Below, piece by piece: positions 25,296-38,542 of a stretch of 64,000 nt of DNA; positions within the stretch are counted from its first letter, which is position 1; each line of letters starts with the position of its first letter. The DNA is from Tamarix chinensis (Eukaryota > Streptophyta > Magnoliopsida > Caryophyllales > Tamaricaceae): assembly GCA_030549775.1 (NCBI GenBank), contig CM060173.1, positions 2,108,001 to 2,172,000 on the forward strand, written 5' to 3'. Under the pieces are notes generated by a model, which saw only the letters and a program-made list of their open reading frames with translations, made no database searches and was not told where the DNA came from. A program made the position numbers and the translations under genes.

Positions 25296-26979
25296 AGAAA
25301 GTAGCTAAACTTAGGTTGTTAAAGTAAAAATAGTAAAATGGTATAAGAGGGTAAGTAGATCTAAAAAATGGCCTTATTTATACAAAAATTATACTTAACA
25401 TTGTTATAAAATGTTGAGTCAATTTAACCTAAATTGAATTTTACTTTTTTTTAATTAAAATAAAGGTAGTTAACTATTTATGCATTGAGATTATCAGCCA
25501 CAAATACATCATGTATGGTCTCAGCATGGAATCATTTAAAATAGAGTTTGAAATTAAAATGGCATGGTGTGAGAAGATAATGAATAAGGTCCTATTTTTT
25601 CACTTTATTTTTTTTATCATATTAATGATAATAAAAATAGAATAAAATCAATGATAATAATAATAATAGCAATAAAAATTATGAGAATAATAATAATAAA
25701 TCATAAGAGATTATATTAGAATAATTAAACAAATCAAATAGGGGATAAGTATCGTAAGTTTCACTTTATTAAGGGATGGAGGGATGAGAACAAAATTGAA
25801 AATAAATAATTGGTGATTCATTTTATTCTCATTGTTTTGCTTGGTATGCCATGGGGATAAATTATGAATAGTTTATGAATAAAAGTTCCCTATGATTGAT
25901 GTGGGGCTAAGACTACAAATAAGATAATGAATTTTGTAAAAAAAAATATAAATTTTCAATTTAAAAATATCAAACTTTTATTTAGTATTTTAACTATTTT
26001 ATTTCAAGTTTTATAAAAAAATTTGATAAATCTTACCATGTTTTTTAAATCAATTTTGGAATATTTTAGGTTTTAAACTTTCAAGAAAATTCACAATATT
26101 ATAAAACATAAATTTAAATTTAGTATTATATTGTGTACAAAAAGATACATATACCATATTTATACATAAAAAAATAATATTTTATCAAGAATATGCCTTA
26201 AATATATAAAATAGAAAATGTTTATATCTTAATAAAAATAAATTTTAAACATTTATGCATTTATGAAAAACTCAAATAAATTATACCTTGATGGGAATCA
26301 CTAAGTTTTTATATCAATAAACATATTTATCACAAACAAAATTTGATTTAAAAGTACACATTTTCTAATTTTATACTTTTGTAGTATATTTAAATTTTAT
26401 ATTAAAAAACTAATCCATCATTAATCACTTAATCAAACACATCAAAGTTAAATGTTTTTTTTCAAATATCTAAAAGAATCAATATTTTCATTACATAGGA
26501 GAAAATTTCAATTTTAACTCTTTAAATAAATCAATTATGTAGAAGGCTCGCATCCCCATTGACTAATGGGCTATGCTTGATTATGGCTACAACTTATTAT
26601 TACAAGATAATGAGTAGGAAATGGCACTCTATTAGGTAACTCACCGCATGTGATTAAGATATTCTAATAAGGGTTTAACAAGAGATACTACACCCATCGT
26701 ACACTTAGAGTGAATCTTCCACAATGGCTCAAATAAATGATTCAATCATGACGATAGACATGGCCACTACTTCATAGATACAAGAACAAGACTTTAGGCA
26801 TCCTTAATCCTCTAATCGTTGTTATCTAGCCATGGTACTTCAAATAAAATAGATAAATTCAACATAATGTGGCCATTACAACAAAGGAGACATAACATAA
26901 CCAACACGACAAGTAACACATATCCTGATCATCATGACAAAGGAGACATAACATGGGTTTTATAATGATTACCTCAACA
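25296..26979. other. AT-rich DNA with no recognisable gene
   Basis: Flank of element A followed by very AT-rich sequence with short AATA runs (25640-25700). From about 26520 it changes to sequence related to the H/I repeats, but too diverged to set an edge. Confidence 0.4.
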
Positions 26980-28885
26980 CGCTAAGTATGTAGAATGTGT
27001 TTTCTATGGTAACACTAAGCGTATCCACAATTGTTTATAGATAACATCAAATATAGTATAACATATGTGTTTATAATTAACGTCAAACAAACATGGGTGC
27101 TTATAGATAGCACCAATTATAACATATTATTCACGAATCAAATATTCTACAATTATCACTTTTTTCCAAAAGACCACATAAGGGTCAACAAGAAAAAATA
27201 TCAAATATATTTAATCAAACCATCTTAAGATATGAATACAAATCAAATTTTAAAATTTCCCCATTCACATAAAAAATAATTCAATAATCACGACTGATAG
27301 GAAATTTCATTTCTAAACCAAGAAGTTTAAGTCCAAAAACCATCAATTATTCATCATAAAAAATTAATATTTACCATTAATTTACTATTTTTACTTGATA
27401 ATATTTTGATGGTCAAGTTCAATGATCAATCATTGGCCTCAAAGTATGCACTAATAAGGCTTTTAGTCATTAAATGACAATATTATCCATATTATGCCAT
27501 AAATCATGGTTATTTCTTACTAACCCTACATATGTGGTTGGTGGGTGATTAAGTCATGACTAGCACTTGAACATGGAGAACATCTTCAAGCAAAAGCTTA
27601 AGGCTTTAAAGTTATTAATCTTATATGAATCATGTATACCTTGAAAAAAAAACATATTATTTATGAAGTTGCATCTAAATATTTCAATGAACGCCATAGA
27701 ATGATCAAAATAATCAAAACCCCAACCATAGCCCTAAGACATGAAAAAACTTAATATACACATGAACACTTAGAATATTCATCCAAAAAGCATGAGCACA
27801 TTCAAATTTTACTTTTAATTTAAAGATAGTAAACATGCTTGAATCATGACAAGCTATGTATCAAAATTTATCTACAAACTCTAAGGATTAAAATGGTAAG
27901 CTTGAAATTAACTAAAAATCTCAAGACTATAAAAATTGGGCTAAAAATGCAGCCACACATGACATTCCAACAATTGCCTTAAACATGCTCAAACTTTAAT
28001 TTAATCAAACAAAACCTAAATGGTCTCATTTGTTAACATATTACTTATCAAATTTCATGTAAAACACCTAATGAATCCATTAAAGGCATAAAAATAATTG
28101 AAAGCAACCATAGAATACCAAATAACCCCTAGGTCAAGTTCATAAATTTTAGAGCATGCTTTAACTTCATCAATTATCACAATTTACTTGCTAGCACAAA
28201 CCACATGATATAGTAAGAGTAAGAAATAATTTATCTTTCTTCTAAGCTTCTAAAAAGAAGCACAAGTCAACTAGAAACCATGTGCCTACATCCTCCCACA
28301 AAACCTCCGTGGTCACATTTGAAAAAACCATAAAAACAAAAGTTAGAAATTAACCTTTATACATACTAAAACTAGGATAACAAAACTTAAAGGAAAATGA
28401 GAATGTGAGACCCTCATTTTCACCATCCAATGTTTTTTATGTTGTTAAAAGGTATTGTGGAAACCAAATAAGATAAAGTGTTATCATAACATCCATCACA
28501 AATTGGGTACCTATTAATACCCAACCCATATGAGGTGCAAGTTTGAAATTAACTTTTATCTAGTGATCAAACATGGTATCACTTGATCCGAACGACATAA
28601 TATACAAAATTGAGAAGGAAATACATAAGAGAGAACTAAAGCATAAACTCTCAAGAAAACTAGGTCACAGACCCCAACAATAATGATGGTTAACTCTAGC
28701 ACTAAACTTGAATAAGATACCATGGCATGAGAACAAGTACCTACGCAAACAACTAAAAAGTAATATATTTAGTACAAAAGTACTAAATGAACACACCAAC
28801 TTTAGGCAAGTAGCATACATATTATTGCATATAATAACATGCATAAACCTAAATCATGAGATTAATCTAGGGCATGATGGGTCTG
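26980..28885 (+). repeat. H: diverged relative of the long-LTR family
   Basis: Shares blocks, in the same order, with I at 31730-32770. One is GGTAACACTAAGCGTATCC against GCTAACACTGAATGCATCC. Others are the TTTTCC..AAAG..AC..A.GGTCAA block and the GGTCAAGTTCAATGATCAA block against GGTCAAATTCAATCGTCAA. No coding sequence. It is cut on the right by G. Confidence 0.5.
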
Positions 28886-31615
28886 TAATACCCCAAAAAC
28901 TTGCTTAATCTAATCATGCATCATTAGCGCCCTAATCGAATGCTAATCTCAATAAACCTTATGGTACCCTTAACCTATCCTTAATCCTGAAACTTTAATC
29001 GATTTTGAAAATCTTACCTTTGATAAATCATAATTTGTAAACTAAAATCAAAACCCGCTAAAATTTTCTCTAATCCTAATTATCTTTAGCTAATATAAAA
29101 TAACCCTAAACTAATCCCCCAAACCTTCTCTTTTATTTTTCTTTTCTTTCTTCTCTTCCCCTTGCCAAACTTGAGCTACAACTCTTGAATTTGTGCAACT
29201 TGCACCATCACCTCACCTCCTTCCTTCTTTTCTTCTTCTCCTTCTACGTCCTTATCTCTACAGACCTCCACCCCGTCGCACACCCATCTCCCACATGCCA
29301 TTTTTCTTCTTCTCACGCAACACTTACATCAACCATCACCACCCTCACCCTGCAGCTATTACCCTATCCTAACCATCCCCCTACAACCATCACCCTCACC
29401 CTCACCTTGTAATTGCACAATCACCATCATCACTGTCACACGCTTGCACCTCCCCCTGTTATTTTTCTTCTTCCTGACTCACACCACATACGCACAAATG
29501 AACGTGTATATATATTTACCTCATACTCTCCCTATCTCTCTTTGGTTTTACCTCACTCTGCTAATATTTGTGCTAAAGAACCATTATCGAGCTCTCTCTT
29601 CCCTCTTCCTTCTCCTTTCCTCCTTCTCCCTTTCTTCTTATTCTTCCTATTCCTTTCCCTATTTTGGCTTTCGCATCACTGTCTCCCCCACTGTGCACCA
29701 CCTTAGCCACCACTTGCCACCCTTTGGCTGGTGGATCAACCACCAAGGTCGCCCCAACCTTCTCCCTCACCGTCGCAGGCCACCGCCGCCTTTTTTCCCT
29801 CCTTCTTCCTCTCGTGTGTCGCAGTGTGCATGGCCAGTGCACTGCCTGCTTCATGGTTGTGCACCACTTAAATCCCCTATTGTACAGTTGTGCAACCCCT
29901 GCACCGTCTAATCGTGAATAACTTTTTCTCTTGGCCTATTTATACACGGTCGTGCATCTTATTTTTTCTTGACCAGAAGTTGCACCGCCTGCTACACAAC
30001 CTTGCAACCTCATTCCTTTGGCCGTGCATCCCTATTTTCACCCCCAAACCTCAACTTAACACTACCAAAATTTAACCATATATCCACCACACATTCCTCT
30101 ACACATCCACACATCTCAAGCTCCTATTTAACTACGGTTATACCTACTTTTACCCTCATCACCTTGATTTTTCCTTCGGTTTAACTCTTCGAGCCTAATC
30201 GTAATTTTATTATTTTCGTAGGTGGTTTTCTAGTAGCTTCGGAGGAGGAAGTCTAGGATTTGCGTGCTTAGATCCCGGTGTCCTAGTTGGTAAGGATACT
30301 ATTCGATGATTAGGACTTTTGATGATGTTTGCTTGTATGGCTAAATGTGTTTTTCATGATATTATTTGCTATATTATGTAACATATGTTGATATTGATAA
30401 TTTGTGCTGATATGAATGTTATGTTGAAAGAAAATAAGAGTTTGTAAGAGATATTATTATGTTATGATTTGTGACGGTAATATCACATTTGTGATAATAT
30501 ATCTTATGGTATGAAATATGGGTTGAATAATGTTAGCATCACACTTGTGGAAATATATCTATGGTTAAATGATGATAACATCACATTTGCGGAAATATAT
30601 CCATGGTATGGATTATGGGTTGAATGATGATAATGTCATATTTGTGAAAATATATTTTAAGGTATGAAATATGGGTTGAATGATGAGAATTTTATAGTTG
30701 TGAAAATATAACTTAAGGTATGAAATGTGGGTTGAATAATGATAATGTCATACTTGTGAAATTATATCTTAAGGTATGAATTGTGGGTTGAATGAGTTGT
30801 AGTAAATGGGCTTAAGGTCTCTCATGAGGTATGATAATTAATGAGGACTTGAAAAATAATATGTATGGAAGGTATAAGATTTTATAAAATAAAGGTGTTA
30901 ATTATGCTTAAAGGGTAACTTGGTCATTATGGGATATTAATGAAGTTTTGGTAATTTATGTTTTAGGAGACATAAATTATAACAATAATAACTTGAGTAA
31001 TTCATGGGAGTATTGTCGTTATTTGGGGTTCATAAATGTTAATAGTAAATTTGGGGCTAGCTATCTTGAAATGTTAATATTAGTATTCCATGTTCAGGGT
31101 TTAGAGGTTATCTATCAGAATTAGAAGTTATGATAATTTCATGGGAAGCGTTATGACAATTCTATGGAATATGGGCTTGGATACTTTAGTGACCAATATA
31201 TCATAATGAAATTATTAAATCAAACTCATGGGAATTAAGTTGTGAATTTTGGGAATGATAATAATGATGGGATTTGGGAGATGTCATAATATAATGTGAG
31301 TAGAATAACCAACATGGGAGAATGAACACTAAAGGAAGTATAATTAGGGTTTGACATGACTTAAGGATTTGGACCTATATTATATGCATATCTGTTTGAC
31401 TATGTCCTATGCCTGAGAATCGATCTTGAATAAGATACTAATCACTTAAAGTGAAAGAGCACGTGAGTAAGGCCATGGTGATTATTTTCCAAAACCTATA
31501 TATATTTATTCCCATTCCATCGGATAGAATAGTAGCTCAAAAGCGTTCTACCCTAAGATGATGCTTTTAATCTCCATTCCATTGGAAAGAATAGTGGCTT
31601 GGGTGTATATATCCT
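28886..31615 (-). mobile_element. G: old fragment of the long-LTR family, D-like orientation
   Basis: Begins TGTAATACCCCAAAAAC, then a pyrimidine-rich stretch (29100-30060), a CCCGGTGTCCTAGTTGGTAAGG block at about 30270, its own tandem repeat (30465-30800) and decayed GCCGGTGG-type units (31500-31610, CCATTCCATTGG...AATAGTGG). D has the same order. No far terminus is visible; near 31615 it joins I in the opposite orientation. The many open frames at 29185-30184 come from pyrimidine-rich composition. Confidence 0.55.
30465..30800. repeat. About 60-bp tandem repeat inside G
   Basis: Five to six units of the pattern GATGATAATGTCA-ACTTGTGAAAATATAT-CTTAAGGTATGAAATATGGGTT. It occupies the place that the TAGGGTTTGCATG repeat occupies in D. 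Confidence 0.8.
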
Positions 31616-34335
31616 AAAATTTAAGTGCATACACCCCCTATAGGGACCAATAGAAGCATATAAAGAAGAGAAGTTACTGAACGACTGTACAACTACCGCC
31701 CTCTTATGTATTATGAAAACACAAAATGATAAGTCCATAGATTGTATTTTTTATGCTAACACTGAATGCATCCACAAGTTTATATATCACATGAATCACA
31801 TGATGCACATAACCAAGTGTTTATATTTAACACTAAGAATATAAATAAGATATATAGTTCACATTTATCCCAACATTACCATTTTTTGTTGAAAGGATTC
31901 ACTCAGGTCAATTGATAAAAATATTATCTATAACATGTTTAATTGGGATAAAATAAGGTTGTACACCAATTTAAAAAAAATTACTTTTCAAGTAGAATCA
32001 CTATTTACAATCAACAAATTTATACTAAGAAGACTAAATCTAAAATCTATAAAAAAAATTATAAACAAGACTCGCTATTCACCATTGAATTACTATTCAA
32101 GCTCAGATATTATTCTGAGGGTCAAATTCAATCGTCAACAATCAACCATTGACCATTGAAACATACTTAATCACTTTTAAGAGTAAACATGTCTTTTTAT
32201 GCTTTAATTAGAAAAAAGCATGATTAATTCCATATTAATCCTACTCGTGGAGATTAAAGAATAGTTGAGTAAGAACATGATGAGTTTTGATCACGAACAC
32301 CTGAAACATCTAAATTAATACAAAGTCATGCAAAACTCATTTAAAGTATAACAAGTAATATATAAAAATTATGCTAAAAATTATAAGGGTTAACATGGTA
32401 TGATTAGATATCAACAAAACCCATTTAGAATCCAATTATCTGCCCATAAATGACACCACAATAAGGGGGAAATTCTCATGTTTCAAGCTAAACCTTACTT
32501 AGCCAAATCAAGCTTAATCATGATCAAATAAAAACATGTCAACCATGAAACTTAAATTAGAATCCTAACTAAGCATCATGGAATCCATAAATTGAATTAT
32601 TATTCATAAAGCCCATGGTTAAGGTCTAATGGCTGAATAACTCGTCAAAGAAAAATAAATAGGGAATAAGTTATACTTAGCATGTAAAAGCCATTAAGCA
32701 AGGGTATAAGAGGTTTAACCTTACTTCAAAAGCTCCAATACTAAGAAAATAAACAATATTGGTCACAATTTTATATTAGGAATAAAAATAAAACAAAATA
32801 AAGAACTTCCATGTTCACTAACTAAACCTAATTAATCAAAAATAAGTGGAAGTTTGATAAGGGAAATTAGAAATAGAAACATGTTTAAAAATGGAGGAAA
32901 ATAATGTACAAGGCCATGAAAATTGAAGGTAAAGAAGAATATGAAGTGGAAGAATTTAGGAGGAAGAAGAAAAAAATGACTAAGTTAGTCAGGTTAACAA
33001 TTGCTGGTAAAATGGGTGGATAGGATTACTTCCTTAATGTGTAAATTTTGCAGTAAAAATGTCTATAATGGATAAGTCATGGAGGGGATGCATTTGAGCC
33101 CTAAGGGAAGCCAAAATAATTAGATTTCAATCCTACGCATGCCATGGAATGGTTAGAAATGGAAGAATAAATAATAGATAGCTTAAATTAGTATAAAAGG
33201 GTAAAATGGTAACTTAAACCAAGGAAGCAAAATAAAATATAACAACCACAAACCAAGGAGGTGGTGCCATACACAAAGGAAAAAAATGAGTTTCTCAAAC
33301 TAATCCTAATCAATAATGAATGTTTTGGTTTAATTTTCACAAGATTATATTAGAGTAAGAAAAAGAAAAGGTAAATTTGATAAATTCGATAAATTTTTGC
33401 ATCCAAAACTATTTGATTAAATATAAAATTTATAAAAAATAATTACACAAAATTTTTAAATCATTTATAGCTCAATTACATTAAAATATAATTATCCTCA
33501 AATTTTCATAAATTTTAGATACACAAATGGTCATTTTAGGGCTTGAAACGCGATTAAGGCATATCGGTATGATGAATAATATCTTTTGCTCATAGTTTGA
33601 TTTGAAAATTTTAAAAATATTAAGAGACTTAATAAAACATGAGAAAATATAATATCCTCATTAAAGAGCACTCTCAAAAGGGCTCAAAGGCTAAAAATAA
33701 TTTAAAAGTCTCACGGTAGTAAAAACTATAATAAAGGACAAGAAAATGAGAATTAAACATTTTGAACATGTAATAAAAAGGTTCTAATATTTTATAGGAT
33801 GTAATAAAATTTTCAAAATAATGTATATTTTTTTAAATACTAAAAAAATTAGAATAAGTCAGTGTTTTTTTAAAGGGATATTATAGGAAAAATCAAAGGT
33901 TACAATTCAAGATATAAAGGATGAAAAATAATTCTTGAAAAGATAAAAAATAACTCACAACAAAATAGTATTTAACTAGTTTATGATTAAAAAATAAAAG
34001 CTATAAATCTATGATTTTGGAAGTTAAATAAGCTTTAAAAATGGTGGGATTTACTATGAAAGACTATGAATAGAAAATAAGAGGAGGAGGAGGAGGAGAA
34101 GGAGAAGAAGAAGGAGGAGGAGGAGGAGGAGGAGCAAGAGGAGATTAAGAAGGAAAAGAAAAAGAAGGAGAAGAAAACATGACCAAGGGTGGAGGATGAG
34201 GATAAGGCATGACCAAGGGTGGATAAGAAAGAAGAAGAAGAAGAAGGCATGGATAAGGCCTAAGGGTGGAGGAGAATAGGTGAGAAAGAAATTTTGACTA
34301 GTGGTGAAGATGATAAGGATGAAATCAAGACTTAG
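31616..34335 (+). repeat. I: diverged relative of the long-LTR family
   Basis: Homologous to H in 31730-32770 (see H). It carries a purine-rich block at 34075-34280, the place where A and C have theirs. The start is tied to the block GCATACACCCCCTATAGGG, which resembles the ATACCCCCTAAATAGG block of A. The far end is unclear, perhaps near the TACTACA at 35550. Confidence 0.42.
34080..34136. repeat. (GAG)n/(AAG)n trinucleotide repeat
   Basis: GAG repeats interrupted by AAG units, within the purine-rich block of I. Glu/Lys- or Ser/Leu-rich frames across it are compositional. Confidence 0.93.
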
Positions 34336-36204
34336 GCTCAATTTTGTTCTATTTTTTTCAAGAAAATAAAATCAAAATTAAAATACTTTCTTTCAAACTT
34401 TCCACAAAGAAAATCAAAAGGCTAATCTTTGATAATTTTGTTCCTTATTCTTTTTCTATTTCATTTTCTTAAGTAAACCAAATACAAAAAAAAAGTATAT
34501 TTCCTCTACATCTTTTTTTTTTCTTTTCTTTGACAAGAACTAAATGGAGCCTTAAGGAACAAGTATTAGATATTTTCAATAATTAAAAATATATGGTGAT
34601 GCACACATATGGAGATGATAAATAGATGAAGGGTACTCAGCCACTAAGGAGGGTAGGGAAGGGAGATAAGAAAATTAGGCCTAATGAGGTGTATTGAATC
34701 ATAACAATGATGAATAAGGGTCAAGTTTAGGGTGTTTTTGTGTTATGATAAGGATAAAAAAATTAAGGGAAAGGAAAGATAGGGGAGGCACGAAATTCAA
34801 GTGAAAAGGAAGGCAAGATAAGGCGTAGGATCAGTATAACAAGTTTTATAAACGAAGGTAATGATTATATAAAGGGAAGTAGCGATTACATGGAATCTTA
34901 TGGTTAAAATATCATAAATATCATGCTTTTAGGGGATAAAAATGGCTTAATCCATTTAGGTTTGAAATGGATGGCTATGATCCATATTTAATATACATAT
35001 AGATGGATTACATTAAGTCTCACAAAGGTTAGATAATATTTAAATGCAAAAATATAGGTTTTGGTAGATAATTATGTCTAAAATTAGCAAAATGAATATG
35101 AAATAAAAGTAAAAATATTTTAATTTACTTTTAGCTCAACAATGCTAAAATATAAGGATCCTCAAAGTTTTATAATTTTTTTATGACTAAAAAATCTTTT
35201 TAAGGCTTAAAAATGTGATTATAATACACCAGTACTATAAATAGTCTTTTTTGCCAACAACTTGATTTGAAATTTTGAAAAAAAAATAGTAGACTTAAAA
35301 AAAAATCAAGTAACTCAAGTATCTATATAAAAGAATAGTCTTGAAATAATTCGAAGGAAAAAAGTGGATCAAAAGTCTTATGAGAATAAAAATCCATAAA
35401 AAATGACACAAAAGTGAGAATGAAACCTTTTAAAAATGTAACAAGGGTGTCTAATATTACAGAGTATATAATAAAATATATGGACTAAGATAACTTTATT
35501 TATAAATAACAAAGATTCTGAATGAGTCTAGGTTTTTAAAAACAAGGTACTACATTCAATGTCTATGTATCAATGATAGGGGAGAATATATCTTGAATGA
35601 GTTCTTTCAATTCTGGAAAAAAGTAGAATACAAAAATAATTAACTTGTCTTAACATTCCACTATGAAATAGTCATAGGAAAGGAAAAGAAGAAGAAGAAG
35701 AAGAAGAAATGACACCTAACATAGACATGAAGGAGTATGTTAGATACCAAAAATGTATCTAAGTGTGCCATCCATCATATCCTTTAAGCAAGACTCAGAC
35801 TTATCTCACCACATGAGAAATTATAAGGCACAAAACCATTGGCAAATTAGTTTTGAGTATTTGGTATGTGTTTATGCCTAGCTAGAAATGCACCAAGTTT
35901 GATAAGAAGGCATTGCACTCTAAATTCATTGCATATGATAATCAACAAAAGGGTTGGAGATGGTATGATCCAACCATAAGATGTTTTTATGTGTCATGAA
36001 GTGTGGTATTTTATGAAGCATCATGATGGTGGAATTAATAATTAGTGTTGTTATGAGATAAAAAGGAAATTGAATAGAAATTACAAAAGTAAATGGACAT
36101 GATAATGTTCATAAACATCTTGCATTATATTTGATATGAGAATGCTACAGTAAACTATGCTCATACTAAGTATGGCAATAACACCCAAATATTTTATAAT
36201 TAGC
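34336..36204. other. AT-rich DNA with no recognisable gene
   Basis: No supported gene. Holds an (AAG)n run at 35690-35707 and otherwise low-complexity AT-rich sequence, probably decayed repeat. Confidence 0.45.
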
Positions 36205-38180
36205 TTCTACAAAAATTGAAAAAATATTGTTCTAAGTTTGGTGGTGTTAAAAGACACATCGTAATAGAGTTACTAAAAGGATGAATAAGACCTTGAATGA
36301 GAGTGCTAGGAGCATGATATTATACTCAGGTTTGTAAATGGAGTTTTGGGCTAACATAGAGAGCATTATTGCTTGTTTGATAAATAGGGGCTCTTAGTAT
36401 AGCTTGATAATAGGATTATAGAGGTGGTTTGTTCAGAAAAGAAAGTAAATTTCTCTCCCTTGAGAACCTTTGATTGTGCAATATATGTGCATGTTGATCC
36501 AGAGAGTAGAGATAAGCTTGATCATCAGTCTATTAAATGTTATTTTATTTTATATGGTACTAGTGAGTTTGGTTATAGATTCTAAGATGATGTGCATAGA
36601 AAGGTAATAAGACAATGTGATGTTGTGTTTGATGAATCTATGTTATATAAGAATAAGAGGGATGGTTTGGGTAGTAGTCAGGTCAAACTACTTGATCCTA
36701 TTAATTATGATGAAAGTATTGATGACCTTAAGGAGACTATTACTGATCATGAATAGTCTTAAAGGGGTGTAGTCACTAAATCCTATTATTCCTATACCAA
36801 CATTGTGTATGTCAAATAATAGTACTAAGGGTCAGGTACTTGTAAAATATTATCCTAAATTGCATTATTTATTGTTGACTGATGCCGATGAGCTAAAGTA
36901 TTTTGAAGAAGTTGTGTTGGTGGAGGATTCATTTAAGTGGGAGCAAGCCATCCGTGATGAGATAAGATCCTTGAGAAGAATGGAAATTGGAAATTGATTA
37001 TATTTCTAGTTGGGAAGAAAACACTACTCAATAATAGCTAATTAGGTTAAGGAAGAACTCAATGGTACTAATAGGCATAATTTGTGAGATTAGTAGTCAA
37101 GGGATATTCACATAAGAATATCATTGATTACAATAATATATCAACTCCTATTGTGAAGATGACCAATATCATAATGTTGTTGAGTATTGTGGCTTCTAAG
37201 AAATTGTATTTAGAGCAAATTGATGTGAAGACAATTATCTTACATGGTGATTAAGCTCAAAAAGAGCTTGTATGGGATTAATTACGTGTCGAGACTATAA
37301 TATTTAAATTTTGATGTGTTTATGCATGTGAGCAATTTTCGAAGAAATGATATGTTGATTGCAGGTACTAGCATGAAATTCATCAACAACTTTAAGAAGA
37401 AGTTGTCACAGATATTTGAGATGAAAGACTTGGGGTCCTATAAAGCATATACTTAGCATGAGGATTTCAAGAGGTGCTTTAGATTGGACCTTGAAATTTT
37501 GTCAAGGTGATTACATTGAGAAGGTGTGTTGTAGGCTTAGTTTTTAGGACAAAAAACCAAGAAGTGTCCCATTAAGGAGTCATTTCAAGTTGTCAAAGGC
37601 ACATTATTTAAAGATAATATAAGAGAAGGAATACATGGAAAGAGTTCCTTATGCATCAACAATTAGAAGTATTATATATGATATGGTATGCACCAAACTG
37701 GATCTTTCGCATGCTATTGGAGTGGTTAATGGAATTATTTCTAAACCTAAAGTGGATCTTGAGGTATTTAAAGGGTACTTCAGATCAAGCTTTTATGTTC
37801 AAAAGAGGTAACATTATGCTCAGAAGGGTTCGTTGATGTTGATTTCAGTAGAGATCTGGATACCAATAAGAGTATTTGATGTTAAATCTTCACTATGGGA
37901 GTTACCGGTATTAGTTGAATGTCTAACCTTCACAAATGTATCTCTTTGTTTATGAAATAAGCTAAGTATACTACTATTTCAAAGGCAAAAAAGGAAATTG
38001 TGTGGTTATCTATATTTTTGGAGGATATAAGCTAGAAGAATTATGCTTTTATTCTCTATAATCATAGCTAGAGTGTAAAACCTGGTATTTCATTCAAGAA
38101 TAAAGTATATTAGGAGGATGCATCACTTCATTAGCAGACTTGTGGAAGATGAAGTGATGTATTGTAGAAGGTATTAGGCT
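36205..38180 (+). pseudogene. Degenerate Ty1/copia pol fragment (integrase C-end to RNase H)
   Basis: Frames broken by stops and shifts encode, in copia order: LKKYCSKFGGVKRH and MNKTLNE (integrase core end), then LRTFDCAIYVHVDPESRDKLD and VVFDES (integrase C-part). Reverse transcriptase starts with FKWEQAIRDEIRSL (36930-36975), and KWILRYLKGTSDQ lies at about 37750. The RNase H end reads FHSR.K..YIRRMHHFI..LVEDE (38085-38155). The protease, gag and first reverse-transcriptase motifs were not found, and no flanking LTR is evident. Large stretches between the blocks are missing. Confidence 0.8.
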
Positions 38181-38542
38181 TGAAGAATCCTTTTGATATG
38201 TTTAATAACTGTGTTGACACTGAGAAACTAAGGTTTTGCATGACCTCAATTAACCTCCTTGATTAAGCTAGCGTATTTGCTTGTGGCTAGGTGGTGTATG
38301 TTGAGTTTATGATTTATTTTGTTTTTAGTCTGCAAGTAGGCTAATGTTGTATGGAGGATCATGATAAATAAAGATTCACAGTGTGTTACAGCTTATGGAG
38401 GATCCTTATTGAGTTGTGCATGAAATTTGACAACATTCAAAGCTATTTGGAGATGTAAGGGAGTAAGTAGTGTTGATATACATGTTCGTGTGAAGTTTTA
38501 GAAGAAACTAGAGAAGAAAAGAGGAGTTATGCATGGACTCTA
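38181..38542. other. Short stretch between copia fragment and element D
   Basis: No gene. It may include decayed copia 3' sequence. It ends with CTCTA (38538-38542), the left target duplication of D. Confidence 0.5.

Noticed and set aside
29185..30184. Open frames up to 155 codons in G
   Set aside because: Pyrimidine-rich low-complexity sequence in the LTR-like unit; overlapping frames, no recognisable domain.
36160..36256. End of G or of another long-LTR unit (CTAAGTATGGCAATAACACCC, GGTGGTGTTA)
   Set aside because: From about 36205 the sequence reads as copia integrase (KKYCSKFGGVKRH), so the GGTGTTA match is coding; the part before it is too short to judge.
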